Positions 1-7,793 of a stretch of DNA of 64,000 nt are shown in pieces. The stretch lies in the NCBI RefSeq assembly GCF_003313335.1, contig NZ_QMHP01000013.1, forward strand, positions 1 to 64,000, in the 5' to 3' direction. The DNA is from Pedobacter zeaxanthinifaciens. GTDB taxonomy: Bacteria; Bacteroidota; Bacteroidia; Sphingobacteriales; Sphingobacteriaceae. The position numbers and the translations under genes were made by a program. The notes beneath the pieces are model-generated. The model did no database searches. It saw nothing but the letters and a program-made list of their open reading frames with translations, and had not been told where the DNA came from. Each line of letters begins with the position of its first letter. The first letter of the stretch is position 1.

Positions 1-50
1 GATGTGGCCAGTTCGCAAAAAAAGGAGTGGCCAGTTTTGGAATAATCTAC
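1..50. mobile_element. Possible end of an IS21-type insertion sequence, cut by the window edge
   Basis: The 10-mer GTGGCCAGTT occurs twice as a direct repeat at 4-13 and 27-36 (23-bp period), followed by TTTGGAATAATCTACAC. Tandem terminal repeats with a core of this kind are typical of IS21-family ends in Bacteroidota. No transposase is visible because the element would continue to the left of the window. The next gene ends only a few bases away, so the insertion would lie at its 3' edge. Confidence 0.4.
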
Positions 51-53
51 ACT

Positions 54-443
54 TTATAGCTCTAATTCAGCGTTTTCTAGTTCTTTAAATCTATTTTTGT
101 CAGTAGGTTCAAAGTCAATTGTTTTGTAGTATTTTTCTTCAATAGAATTAAAGTCGACTAAAGTCAGATATTCGTCTATTGATTTTCTGTCGACCATTAT
201 TTTTCCGCCACCAGCCCAATGTCTGTCAGCGCCATTCTTCTTAACCCCAGAAACCCAATATGCGTCGCCAGTTTCAATGTCGTAATGATTTCCTCCTCCA
301 CTAGGTGTCGCCATTTTTTTTACCGCTTTGTTGTCAAAATATACAGTTCTTCCAGATTTTGAAAATTCAACCTTGCCAATCCAAGCAGGTCCATTATCTG
401 AATAACCTGTCTTTAATTCTATGTACATTATTTTCGATTTCAT
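54..443 (-). CDS. Small conserved hypothetical protein (129 aa) in cassette-like context
   Basis: I do not recognise a characterised function. The protein is soluble, has no signal peptide or membrane segment, and is rich in Gly, Lys and aromatic residues. The middle part (GNHYDIETGDAYWVSGVKK, then RHWAGGGKI) looks like a compact beta-rich fold. I recall similar small proteins in Bacteroidota that carry unreliable automatic names; none should be trusted. It is read leftwards, away from the recombinase at 1260-2291, and is separated from the next small gene by a long imperfect palindrome (474-599). Stand-alone small gene plus palindrome is what a mobile gene cassette looks like. The ATG at 443 is the only Met before the conserved-looking start MKSKIMYIELKTGY, although the second Met (residue 6) is also possible. 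Confidence 0.75.
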   Translation of the reverse strand: MKSKIMYIELKTGYSDNGPAWIGKVEFSKSGRTVYFDNKAVKKMATPSGGGNHYDIETGDAYWVSGVKKNGADRHWAGGGKIMVDRKSIDEYLTLVDFNSIEEKYYKTIDFEPTDKNRFKELENAELEL

Positions 444-473
444 AATATGAATTTTGTCGGGAGCAATTACTTA

Positions 474-599
474 TAACGTTTTGGGGCTTGGCGAAGGCAG
501 GGATTTCGAAGCACGAAACTATCGGCAAGCACAAATGTAAAATAGAAGCACAACACTTCAATTAACCACTGTCTGCCCGCTATCGCTAAGCCCATGTTA
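474..599. repeat. attC-like imperfect palindrome between two small orphan genes
   Basis: The element starts with TAAC (474-477) and ends with GTTA (596-599). Its arms GGGCTTGGCGAAGGCAGG (484-501) and the reverse complement of 576-593 (GGGCTTAGCGATAGCGGG) match at 14 of 18 positions. A ~75-base centre holds a smaller hairpin (GAAG...CTTC at about 546-559). A single long imperfect stem with AAC/GTT at its tips and unpaired positions in the arms resembles integron attC sites, but the 7-base core boxes do not fit the attC consensus well. It could also be an ordinary dispersed palindrome. Confidence 0.55.
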
Positions 600-614
600 G
601 CAGCCGTATTTTTT

Positions 615-1148
615 TTACAGTTTTTCATTAATAAGTTTTATCCATTCTTTTCCAAATACTCTTAGCTCGTAAATCCAAATAAATTGAGTCTTGTTGTCGA
701 GATACCAATACTTCTGAAAAATGTCCACCCATAGTCCGTTGTTATAATTATGGTCGTAAAGAGTAAATGTGTCTTTGTCTAGCTTGACAATGTCTTCAAA
801 TTTGTCAACTACAAAGTCTGTCTTTATGTTTAAAACAGCAATGTCTGAAAAATGACTTAATGCGAAATAATTGGTCTGAGAAAGCTTGTAGCTTAATGCA
901 AGTAAAGTATTTAAAAGGTCTGTTGCTTTGTCAACTGGAAAGCTAATGTTCAAAAAATTAAAGTCAAAGTCTGAACCATTAAGTTGAATTTGATGCTCAT
1001 CAATTTGCTCTATTGTCAACACATCATTTTCAGAAAATTGTCTACCAGTAATAACAGATAGGTCTGAAAGCAGAACGGGAAGTCGTCTTTTTCTGTCCTC
1101 CAATCTGCGTAACATTTTCATTCTGTCTTGTCGTTGTTCACTGGTCAT
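615..1148 (-). CDS. Hypothetical protein (177 aa) in cassette-like context
   Basis: Function unknown. The N-terminus (about residues 1-30) is strongly basic and probably helical, with many Arg and Lys around KMLRRLEDRKRRLP. The rest is a mixed alpha/beta protein rich in Asp, Asn, Phe and Leu. There is no signal peptide and no membrane segment. It is read leftwards, like its neighbours at 54-443 and 1260-2291. A 15-bp inverted repeat (596-610 and 1160-1174, one mismatch) lies just outside the stop codon and just before the start codon, so the gene is neatly bracketed as one unit. The ATG at 1148 is the first in-frame start; the leader TTAAGACGACACC precedes it without a clear ribosome binding site. 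The gene is AT-rich and looks like other Bacteroidota orphan genes, consistent with horizontal transfer but not proof of it. Confidence 0.7.
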   Translation of the reverse strand: MTSEQRQDRMKMLRRLEDRKRRLPVLLSDLSVITGRQFSENDVLTIEQIDEHQIQLNGSDFDFNFLNISFPVDKATDLLNTLLALSYKLSQTNYFALSHFSDIAVLNIKTDFVVDKFEDIVKLDKDTFTLYDHNYNNGLWVDIFQKYWYLDNKTQFIWIYELRVFGKEWIKLINEKL

Positions 1149-1159
1149 GGTGTCGTCTT

Positions 1160-1174
1160 AATATGGCTGCTAAC
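1160..1174. repeat. Inverted repeat bracketing the 615-1148 gene
   Basis: AATATGGCTGCTAAC here is the reverse complement, with one mismatch, of GTTAGCAGCCGTATT at 596-610. The left copy overlaps the right tip of the attC-like palindrome (GTTA at 596-599). Each copy points its GTTAGC side outwards, so the pair could mark the limits of a mobile unit. Confidence 0.6.
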
Positions 1175-1248
1175 TAACATATACATCCGATTTTGTCAGA
1201 CAAAGCCAACCAAAACAGACTGTATTTGTCTATGTTTATTCAGTTAAA

Positions 1249-1264
1249 TGTAATCAAAATTACA
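1249..1264 (-). terminator. Small stem-loop over the recombinase stop codon
   Basis: TGTAAT (1249-1254) and ATTACA (1259-1264) form a 6-bp perfect stem around CAAA, overlapping the recombinase stop codon. There is no strong T-run after it on the minus strand, so terminator activity is uncertain. Confidence 0.25.
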
Positions 1265-2291
1265 GATCGTCAAAAGGGCTTTTTATATTTTGTAAGCTCT
1301 TTGTACTTACGTGCGTATAAATCTCTGTAGTTTTGCTGCTACGGTGTCCCAACAACTCTTGTATGTAGCGTAAATCGGTTCCGCTTTCTAACAAATGTGT
1401 GGCGTAACTGTGTCTTAGCCAATGTAAAGTCACCGGTTTATTAATGCGAGCTTTTATTAGTGCTTGCTTTAGTACGCTTTGTAAACTTTTTTCAGAATAA
1501 GGCGTATGGGGTTCTTGCCCTTCAAAAAGCCAAGTTTTGGGTTTGTACATTTTATAGTATTCACGAAGTAAAACCAATAATTTTTCAGACAGCGGTGCTA
1601 TTCTGTCTTTCTTGCCTTTGGCCAGTTTAATTAGCAATACACCTCTTTTGCTATCTATGGCCGAAGGTTTTAGACTTAGTAACTCGCTTCTACGTAAGCC
1701 ACAGGCATAAATTAGGCTGAGCATAGCTCTATGTTTTAGGTTAATATGACTATTTAATATGGCTTTTATCTCTTCTTTACTTAAAACATTGGGCAAGGTT
1801 TTCTCGCGTTTTGGTCTATGTATTTTCGCAATATCTATCTTTTTGGTTAAAATGATGCCAAAATATAATTTAATGGCATTTACCATTTGGTTTTGGTAAG
1901 ATGATGATAGCTGCTTAGTTAAGATATATTTGTGGTTGAAAACAATAATATCTTCATTGTTAATTTGGCTAGGCAATTTATCTTTAAAAAATTGAAAGAA
2001 AATGCTCAAGGCATTTAAATAAGTTTGGATAGTGTTTTCGCTATAGCGTCTGCTCCTTAGCCACTGCTTAAACTTAAGTAACGTTTCGGCATTATATTTT
2101 TGTGTTACAGCTGGCGCAATTTTAAACTGCTTTCTATAAGTTGGGGTGTCTGGCAAGTGCCATACCTTAAGTGTTGCGCTCCATGTGGCGCCTTTCAGTT
2201 TTTTAAAGCGTTCAATAAGTTCGGGTTTGTTTTCGAAATAAACGGCAATACGATTTTTGCCCCTATGTGTAATTAGTTTGGCTTGATACAT
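1260..2291 (-). CDS. Tyrosine-type site-specific recombinase/integrase with N-terminal extension
   Basis: Catalyses DNA strand exchange through a tyrosine-DNA intermediate. Visible catalytic residues are R200 (ACGLRRSELL), K225 (LAKGKKDR), H290 and R293 (HWLRHS), H316 (LLGHRSS) and nucleophile Y325 (EIYTHVS). A SAM-like core-binding domain covers about residues 65-150 (NTIQTYLNALSIFF). Residues 1-60 form an extra N-terminal segment (KGATWSATLKVWHLP) that XerC/XerD lack. The C-terminus (THVSTKSLQNIKSPFDDL) recalls the end of integron integrases, but the additional helix typical of IntI between the catalytic boxes is not evident. It lies beside two small genes with an attC-like palindrome, reading towards them, so cassette capture is a plausible role. 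It could instead be a lone chromosomal integrase. The annotated start gives the full N-terminal extension. Confidence 0.92.
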   Translation of the reverse strand: MYQAKLITHRGKNRIAVYFENKPELIERFKKLKGATWSATLKVWHLPDTPTYRKQFKIAPAVTQKYNAETLLKFKQWLRSRRYSENTIQTYLNALSIFFQFFKDKLPSQINNEDIIVFNHKYILTKQLSSSYQNQMVNAIKLYFGIILTKKIDIAKIHRPKREKTLPNVLSKEEIKAILNSHINLKHRAMLSLIYACGLRRSELLSLKPSAIDSKRGVLLIKLAKGKKDRIAPLSEKLLVLLREYYKMYKPKTWLFEGQEPHTPYSEKSLQSVLKQALIKARINKPVTLHWLRHSYATHLLESGTDLRYIQELLGHRSSKTTEIYTHVSTKSLQNIKSPFDDL

Positions 2292-2339
2292 GGCGAGGTA
2301 GCTGTTTGTTGCCCTAATTTAGGAAGAATTTTGTACAAC

Positions 2340-2413
2340 AAACCCGATTGTAGGCGGTAGCCCGCATACCGAAGCGTAGCGAGGTAGCGGACTAAAGCCA
2401 AAAAGCGGGACTT
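2340..2413. repeat. Dispersed palindromic repeat, family A (copy 1)
   Basis: Begins AACCCGATTG and ends GCGGGAC, with GCGGTAGCCCG and CGAGG-like blocks between. A diverged copy with the same block order lies at 27323-27392. It sits between the divergent recombinase and typA genes. Confidence 0.6.
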
Positions 2414-2501
2414 TCGTTACCGATATGCAATGCAATTGATTTACAAAAACTTAACAGCTTTTAATGTGCTTTTTACTTTCGGTTTTAAGCTTTTTTTGCT
2501 A

Positions 2502-2509
2502 CCTTTGCG
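2502..2509 (+). promoter_or_regulatory. Promoter -7 box of typA
   Basis: TACCTTTG matches the Bacteroidota -7 consensus TAnnTTTG exactly. The start codon is 23 bases further on, so the 5' leader would be short. A T-rich -33 region lies upstream but has no exact TTTG at ideal spacing. Confidence 0.65.
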
Positions 2510-2531
2510 CCCTTAAATACAAGCGCATACA

Positions 2532-4340
2532 ATGCAAAAGATTAGAAACATAGCTATTATAGCCCACGTTGACCACGGTAAAACTACCACGGTTGATAAA
2601 ATTTTACATGCCTGTTCTATTTTTCGTGATAACGAAGAAACCGGAGATTTGATTTTGGATAATAACGATTTGGAACGCGAACGCGGCATCACTATCGTTT
2701 CTAAAAACGTTTCAGTAAAATATAAAGACGTTAAAATTAACATTATCGATACTCCTGGTCACGCGGATTTTGGTGGTGAGGTAGAGCGTGTATTGAAAAT
2801 GGCTGATGGCGTGCTTTTGCTTTGTGATGCTTTTGAAGGCGCTATGCCACAAACTCGTTTCGTAACGCAAAAAGCTTTGGCTTTAGGTTTAAAACCAATT
2901 GTTGTAGTAAACAAGGTTGATAAAGAAAACTGTCGCCCAGAGGAAGTTTACGAGCAAATTTTTGAGTTGTTCTTCAACTTGGAAGCTACGGAAGAGCAGT
3001 TGGATTTCCCTGTAATTTATGGTTCATCTAAAAATGGTTGGATGAGCACTGATTACAAACAGCCTACAGATAACTTTTTCCCATTGTTGGATGCTATTGT
3101 AGAGCATATTCCTGCAGCACCGGTGAACGATGGTACTTTGCAAATGCAGATCACTTCGTTAGATTATTCTTCTTTCGTAGGTCGTATTGCTATTGGCCGC
3201 GTACACAGGGGTTCTATCAAAGAAAACCAGCCAGTTACTTTAATTAAGCGTGATGGTAAATTGGTAAAATCAAGAGTTAAGGAATTATATACTTTTGAAG
3301 GTTTAGGTAAGGTAAAAACTACCGAAGTTAAATCGGGAGATATTTGTGCTGTTGTAGGTATTGATGGTTTTGATATTGGTGATACGATTGCTGATTTCGA
3401 AGCGCCAGAACAATTGCCAGTAATCAAAATTGACGAGCCAACGATGAACATGTTGTTCACGATCAACAACTCGCCATTTTTTGGTAAAGAAGGTAAATTG
3501 GTAACTTCACAACGTATCAAAGATCGTTTGTTGAAGGAGATGGAGAAAAACTTGGCCCTTAAAGTGGTTGAAACAGAATCTCCTGATGCTTGGTTGGTTT
3601 ACGGTAGAGGTATCCTTCACTTGTCGGTTTTAATTGAAACCATGCGCCGCGAAGGTTATGAGTTGCAAGTAGGACAGCCACAGGTAATTGTTAAAGAAAT
3701 TGACGGCCAAAAATGTGAGCCGGTTGAAACTTTAATTGTAGATGTTCCTGCGGAGGTTTCGGGTAAAGTAATTGAGTTGGTAACTCAGCGTAAAGGTGAG
3801 TTGTTGGTGATGGAGCCAAAAGGCGATTTACAACACTTAGAGTTCGAAATTCCTTCTCGTGGTATTATTGGTTTGCGTAATAATGTGTTAACTGCTACTG
3901 CTGGTGAGGCTATTATGGCACACCGTTTCAAAGCTTACGAGCCTTGGAAAGGTACTATTCCTGGTCGTATGAACGGAGTATTGATTTCGATGGATAAAGG
4001 CCAAACCACAGCTTATTCAATTGATAAATTACAGGATCGTGGTCGTTTCTTTGTTGATCCGGGAGTGGATGTTTACGAAGGTCAGATTTTGGGTGAGCAC
4101 ATTCGTGATAACGATTTAGTGATCAACGCCGTTAAAGGTAAGGCCTTAACTAACATGCGTGCATCAGGTTCTGATGATAACGTTCGTATTGCTCCAGCAA
4201 TTAAGTTCTCTTTGGAAGAGGCAATGGAATATATCCAAGCTGATGAATATATTGAAGTAACTCCAGCAAGTATGCGTTTACGTAAAATTTTCTTAACAGA
4301 GAACGAACGTAAGGTGAAAGGCAAAATGTTCCAATCGTAA
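2532..4340 (+). CDS. typA: Ribosome-associated translational GTPase TypA/BipA
   Basis: TypA is an EF-G-like GTPase that binds the 70S ribosome and helps ribosome assembly and stress or low-temperature adaptation. The GTPase domain shows the P-loop AHVDHGKTT (11-19), the switch 2 motif DTPGHADF (73-80) and NKVD (127-130). A domain 2 barrel follows (about 200-300), then the EF-G-like domain ([16 protein letters not shown]) and the BipA-specific C-terminal domain ([18 protein letters not shown]). At 602 residues it has the usual family length. It is a monocistronic housekeeping gene with its own promoter and a strong terminator at 4422-4454. The ATG at 2532 gives the standard N-terminus [19 protein letters not shown]. 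Confidence 0.98.
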   Translation: MQKIRNIAIIAHVDHGKTTTVDKILHACSIFRDNEETGDLILDNNDLERERGITIVSKNVSVKYKDVKINIIDTPGHADFGGEVERVLKMADGVLLLCDAFEGAMPQTRFVTQKALALGLKPIVVVNKVDKENCRPEEVYEQIFELFFNLEATEEQLDFPVIYGSSKNGWMSTDYKQPTDNFFPLLDAIVEHIPAAPVNDGTLQMQITSLDYSSFVGRIAIGRVHRGSIKENQPVTLIKRDGKLVKSRVKELYTFEGLGKVKTTEVKSGDICAVVGIDGFDIGDTIADFEAPEQLPVIKIDEPTMNMLFTINNSPFFGKEGKLVTSQRIKDRLLKEMEKNLALKVVETESPDAWLVYGRGILHLSVLIETMRREGYELQVGQPQVIVKEIDGQKCEPVETLIVDVPAEVSGKVIELVTQRKGELLVMEPKGDLQHLEFEIPSRGIIGLRNNVLTATAGEAIMAHRFKAYEPWKGTIPGRMNGVLISMDKGQTTAYSIDKLQDRGRFFVDPGVDVYEGQILGEHIRDNDLVINAVKGKALTNMRASGSDDNVRIAPAIKFSLEEAMEYIQADEYIEVTPASMRLRKIFLTENERKVKGKMFQS

Positions 4341-4421
4341 TTGATTGTATGCGAGCATAGTAAATTCGGAAAATTGAAATTAATTGCTTAACTTTAATTG
4401 TCCGAGACATAGGAGATATTT

Positions 4422-4454
4422 AAAAGCCCTGCCGATTTTTTTGGCAGGGCTTTT
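4422..4454. terminator. Bidirectional intrinsic terminator between typA and the M56 gene
   Basis: AAAAGCCCTGCC (4422-4433) pairs with GGCAGGGCTTTT (4443-4454) around a T-rich loop, and T-runs follow on both strands. The flanking genes are convergent. Confidence 0.9.
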
Positions 4455-4558
4455 TGTTTTGTTAACGTGCTACGTTATAAAATAGGTTGACACAAAATTG
4501 GTGATTTATGCGAAGCTTGTAGCTGTATAAATTTTCAATTGCTGTTTTACAGGAGAAC

Positions 4559-6511
4559 TTAGTTTTTCTTTTTGTAACCGGTAACCACCTTTTCCGCATT
4601 TTTCTTGGTAGTGATAATTATTACTCCATTTTTCGCCTTTTCCCCGTACAGCGCTGTTGCTCCAGCATCTTTTAGTACTGAAATGCTCTCGATATCATCT
4701 GGGTTTAGGCTGCCAATGCTGCTTTCCATTGGTTTTCCATCTAGAATATACAATGGGGAGGCCTCATTATTAATTTCAACACCATTAACTATTAAATTGC
4801 CGCCAACTAACTTTATGTTTCCGTTTTGGTTTTCGACTTTAATATTTTTTGAATCCGAAGCACTTTTTTGTCCGTTATTTAGCGCAAACTTAATTGGAAT
4901 GTTGTATTTCACTCTTACTGGTTTTCCGTCAATAAGGCCAGCATTCCATCTCCTGCTAAGCTTTAGCACTCTAACTGCTTCTTCATCTGTGCCGTAGCCT
5001 AATTTTCTGTCAATTTTAATGTCGGTTATTGAGCCGTCTTTTTCCACAACAAACGATGCGAACACATTACCTTGAATATAATTTTCGGCGGCTTCTTTTG
5101 GATATTTGATGTTTGCTCCTAAGAATTTGTAGAATTCTACCATTCCGCCAGGATAGCTAGGTGGGTTTTCTAGTGAAACAAAACTGTAGATCCTATCTTC
5201 AGGATTGCCTATCGCATAGCCCATAATAGTGATAGGATTAAGTGCTATGTAGCCTTGCTTCGGCATTGCATTTTGGTTGAGTACTTTGGTATATGCTCCA
5301 TTCAGTCGGTACTCTACCCGCATGCTATACTTGCCATCAGTAAATGCATTGCCGTTGTATTTACTAAGCGTCATTGCGGTTTCTTCATCAGCGCCGTAGC
5401 CTAATTTCGGTTCCACTACAACGTCTTCGATTTTTTTGTTTTTAACGGTGAAGTTCACTATTAAATTTCCTTGAACACTGTTGTTGACTGCTGTTGAAGG
5501 ATACTTGATGTTGTTGCCTAAAAACCTGTAAAATGCTTCATGGCCGTCATTTTTAATTGTCTTGGAAGTAGCTTTGGTAGCTAAGGTTACTTCAACCACT
5601 TTTTCTTTCGGTAAATTTAAGGTTGTTGTAACGGCCTCTTTCACTTCATTTAGCGGAATGGCATTCGCTACGGCTAAAAGTTCCTCATTTTTTTCAATAG
5701 TGGCCGATGAAAGCAATAAAGCCGAAGCAAACAGGGGAACGAAAATGCCATATTTTAGGATAGCAGTTTTCTTTGATCTTTCTTTGTAAAGCATAAAAAT
5801 TCTTTTTTTGATCATCGATTTCTTAAAAAAACCATTAGTAAGCTTATTGTTGTTCATGCCAAATGCTTGACTGAGCAGCAACATAGAGTAGGCCTCCTTA
5901 TCACCTTGAAATTTGGCAGCGGCCTCATCCGCTAGGTACTCGTGTATAGCTTTAACAGTTTCCTTATAGAAATAGATGATGGGATTAAACCATGTAACAA
6001 TTCCTAAAATTTCGAAGAAAATAACATCAACCGTATGAAACTGCTTAATATGGATGTCTTCATGATGATGAACTGTAGCTGCTTCTGGCAGATTTTCCGC
6101 AACTACCTTTTTATTCCAAAACGAAAATGCCAAACCATTTTTAAAGTTTCTCAACATTTTGCGTACGCCAATTAATTGTGCAATTAAGCGTACTGTAAAT
6201 AGCAATACTCCTAAAATATAAACCAATACAATTACATTGCCCAGGTTAAAGCTTTTCTCTTCGCTAACAACCGTGGTGGTGGTAATAAATTGGTTGAGTT
6301 GATCTACACCGATAGTGATCTGTTGGCTAATTTCTTGCTTGCTAAACCAATCTAATTGAATAAACGGTATGCTGAGCGAAAAAAGTCCGGCACAAATCAA
6401 ATAAACTCTATTTAAAACAAAATAGGTTTCGTTGGCAAGTAACAACCTGTAAAAGGCATAAAAAATTACCAAATAAATGTTTACCTGCAATAAATAATGC
6501 GACCAGCTCAT
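4559..6511 (-). CDS. BlaR1-like M56 metallopeptidase with TonB C-terminal repeats and a receptor-plug-like tail
   Basis: Likely inner-membrane sensor protease of a BlaR1/BlaI-type pair. The N-terminal part has several membrane helices (about 5-25, 33-52, 92-112). The zinc motif HEDIH is at 150-154, with a likely third ligand in HEYLADEAA (E191). A last membrane helix covers about 255-271. Outside the membrane are two TonB-C-like repeats (about 323-405 and 456-545; both contain NNIKYP/ANIKYP and KLGYGxDEE). A tail at 585-636 (YILDGKP...[21 protein letters not shown]) is strikingly like the plug domain of SusC-type receptors. The gene overlaps the upstream blaI-like gene by 4 bases, so the two are translationally coupled. 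The natural signal and substrate are unknown; beta-lactam sensing should not be assumed. Confidence 0.9.
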   Translation of the reverse strand: MSWSHYLLQVNIYLVIFYAFYRLLLANETYFVLNRVYLICAGLFSLSIPFIQLDWFSKQEISQQITIGVDQLNQFITTTTVVSEEKSFNLGNVIVLVYILGVLLFTVRLIAQLIGVRKMLRNFKNGLAFSFWNKKVVAENLPEAATVHHHEDIHIKQFHTVDVIFFEILGIVTWFNPIIYFYKETVKAIHEYLADEAAAKFQGDKEAYSMLLLSQAFGMNNNKLTNGFFKKSMIKKRIFMLYKERSKKTAILKYGIFVPLFASALLLSSATIEKNEELLAVANAIPLNEVKEAVTTTLNLPKEKVVEVTLATKATSKTIKNDGHEAFYRFLGNNIKYPSTAVNNSVQGNLIVNFTVKNKKIEDVVVEPKLGYGADEETAMTLSKYNGNAFTDGKYSMRVEYRLNGAYTKVLNQNAMPKQGYIALNPITIMGYAIGNPEDRIYSFVSLENPPSYPGGMVEFYKFLGANIKYPKEAAENYIQGNVFASFVVEKDGSITDIKIDRKLGYGTDEEAVRVLKLSRRWNAGLIDGKPVRVKYNIPIKFALNNGQKSASDSKNIKVENQNGNIKLVGGNLIVNGVEINNEASPLYILDGKPMESSIGSLNPDDIESISVLKDAGATALYGEKAKNGVIIITTKKNAEKVVTGYKKKN

Positions 6512-6885
6512 TTTGGTTTGTTTTTGAATTTGTTAATCATTTTGAGGATTTCGTCCACGTCGCTTAGGTCAAGCTTTTCTTCTTTTACAAAAAATGAAAA
6601 CATGCTTTCAACCGAGTTTTCAAAATAGTTGCCCAAAAGTTTTTCGGTAGCATGTCTTTTGTACTCTTCTTTTGAAATTAGCGGATGATATTTATGCGCT
6701 TTACCGAAAGCCTCGTGACCTACGAAGCCTTTCACTTCTAAAATGCGCACAATGGTTGATACGGTATTGTAAGCCGGTTTTGGTTCCGGTAGCTGATCGA
6801 TCACTTCTTTTACAAAAGCGCTTTCCAGCTGCCACATTACCTGCATAATTTGTTCTTCTGCTCTGGTTAAATCTTTAATTTCCAT
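6508..6885 (-). CDS. BlaI/MecI family transcriptional repressor
   Basis: Winged-helix repressor whose cleavage or release by the neighbouring M56 protein would derepress the operon. The wing-helix part covers about residues 1-75 ([13 protein letters not shown], then [20 protein letters not shown]), and the C-terminal helices form the dimer region. I chose the Met at 6885 ([12 protein letters not shown]), which is the family start; a further in-frame Met ten codons upstream would add MQGPHLKIIK, which is not typical. The upstream DNA has a palindrome placed between the -33 and -7 boxes, consistent with autorepression. The partner M56 gene overlaps its 3' end. Confidence 0.93.
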   Translation of the reverse strand: MEIKDLTRAEEQIMQVMWQLESAFVKEVIDQLPEPKPAYNTVSTIVRILEVKGFVGHEAFGKAHKYHPLISKEEYKRHATEKLLGNYFENSVESMFSFFVKEEKLDLSDVDEILKMINKFKNKPK

Positions 6886-6942
6886 TTTTATAATTTTTAA
6901 GTGAGGGCCTTGCAATGCGCCTAACTAATTAGATATCTACCT

Positions 6943-6973
6943 CTAATTTATAACTAATGTTTTAGTTTTCAAA
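6943..6973 (-). promoter_or_regulatory. blaI-M56 promoter with embedded operator palindrome
   Basis: On the minus strand TTTG (6973-6970) is followed after 19 bases by TAAATTAG (6950-6943), close to TTTG/TAnnTTTG. The palindrome AACTAATGTTTTAGTT (6952-6967; arms AACTAA/TTAGTT) fills the spacer, a classical repressor site. A second half-palindromic stretch CTAATTAG lies just downstream (6925-6932). Confidence 0.6.
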
Positions 6974-7061
6974 ATTTTTCGGCAACTTTTATTCTAGTAT
7001 TTGTAAAAAAGGGAGAGTTTTTGGCGCACAGTTAAACCATTGCATAGCAGTAAATCCAACG

Positions 7062-7146
7062 TATGAACCAATGAACCAATGAACCAATGAACCAATGAAC
7101 CAATGAACCAATGAACAATGACCAATGAACCAATGACCAATGAACC
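7062..7146. repeat. 8-bp tandem repeat (unit AATGAACC)
   Basis: At least six perfect consecutive copies, followed by degenerate copies where one or two bases are missing. It lies between the stop codon of the response regulator and the blaI promoter region, so it does not code for protein. Slippage is expected, but no gene reading frame depends on it. Confidence 0.9.
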
Positions 7147-7149
7147 AAA

Positions 7150-7791
7150 TTAGATTTTGATCAAATCGTTTTTAATGCCATAAACTACCAAGCCAGTTCG
7201 GGATTTGAGATTGAGTTTAGCAAAAAGAGATTCTCTGTAGTTATCTACTGTGCGTGGACTAACGTTCATCAACGCGGCAATTTCTTTGTAGGTGAGTTCG
7301 GTGCTACAATGTTGCAAAAAAGTGAGTTCCCTTTCGGTGATGGAGCAGGAGGGGTTTTCGTTCTTTACCGATACCAACAGGCGGCCAGTAACTAGCTCGT
7401 TCACGTAAAAGCCTTTTTCGATAATCTGTTTGATAGCTGTAAGTACTTCCCTAGGCTTGGATTGCTTCAGTAAATAACCATTTGCGCCAGCTTTAATCAT
7501 GTTGATGATTGATTTTTCGTCCTCAAACATGCTTAACGCTAAAATGTAGCTTTTAGGATAATTTTCTTTGATCCACTTGGTGGTGCTAAAACCATCCATT
7601 ACGGGCATGTTAATGTCCATTAAAATTACTTGAACATCCTCATGCAGTTTTATTTTCGACTGCAAATCGATGCCGTTAGTGGCCTCAAAAGTAATTTCTA
7701 GTTCTTCAAATTCGCTCAGTAAATTGGCCAAGCCAGATCTGAATAAGGTATGGTCATCAACCAAGGCGATTTTTATTTTCTGCGTTTCCAT
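7150..7791 (-). CDS. NarL/LuxR-type response regulator
   Basis: Receiver domain at about 1-125 with the acidic pocket VDDH (11-14), phosphoacceptor D59 (ILMDINMP) and the conserved Lys in LLKQSKP. A LuxR-type HTH covers about 145-210 (ERELTFLQHC, YKEIAALMNVSPRTVDNYRESLFAKLNLKSR). It is the last gene of a leftward cluster (9726 to 7150); the kinase gene ends only 2 bases upstream of its start, so the kinase at 7794-8603 is the obvious partner. Likely DNA target: promoters of the same locus, but this is inference. Confidence 0.95.
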   Translation of the reverse strand: METQKIKIALVDDHTLFRSGLANLLSEFEELEITFEATNGIDLQSKIKLHEDVQVILMDINMPVMDGFSTTKWIKENYPKSYILALSMFEDEKSIINMIKAGANGYLLKQSKPREVLTAIKQIIEKGFYVNELVTGRLLVSVKNENPSCSITERELTFLQHCSTELTYKEIAALMNVSPRTVDNYRESLFAKLNLKSRTGLVVYGIKNDLIKI

Positions 7792-7793
7792 TG

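Noticed and set aside
2513..2743. Minus-strand ORF over the start of typA
   Set aside because: Shadow of typA: typA has full family motifs in the other strand, and the ORF has no homology pattern.
3164..4410. Minus-strand ORFs over typA
   Set aside because: Antisense frames of a confidently identified gene, composition follows its codons.
7062..7146. CRISPR or phase-variable coding repeat
   Set aside because: Unit is 8 bases with no spacer and does not lie in any reading frame of a gene.
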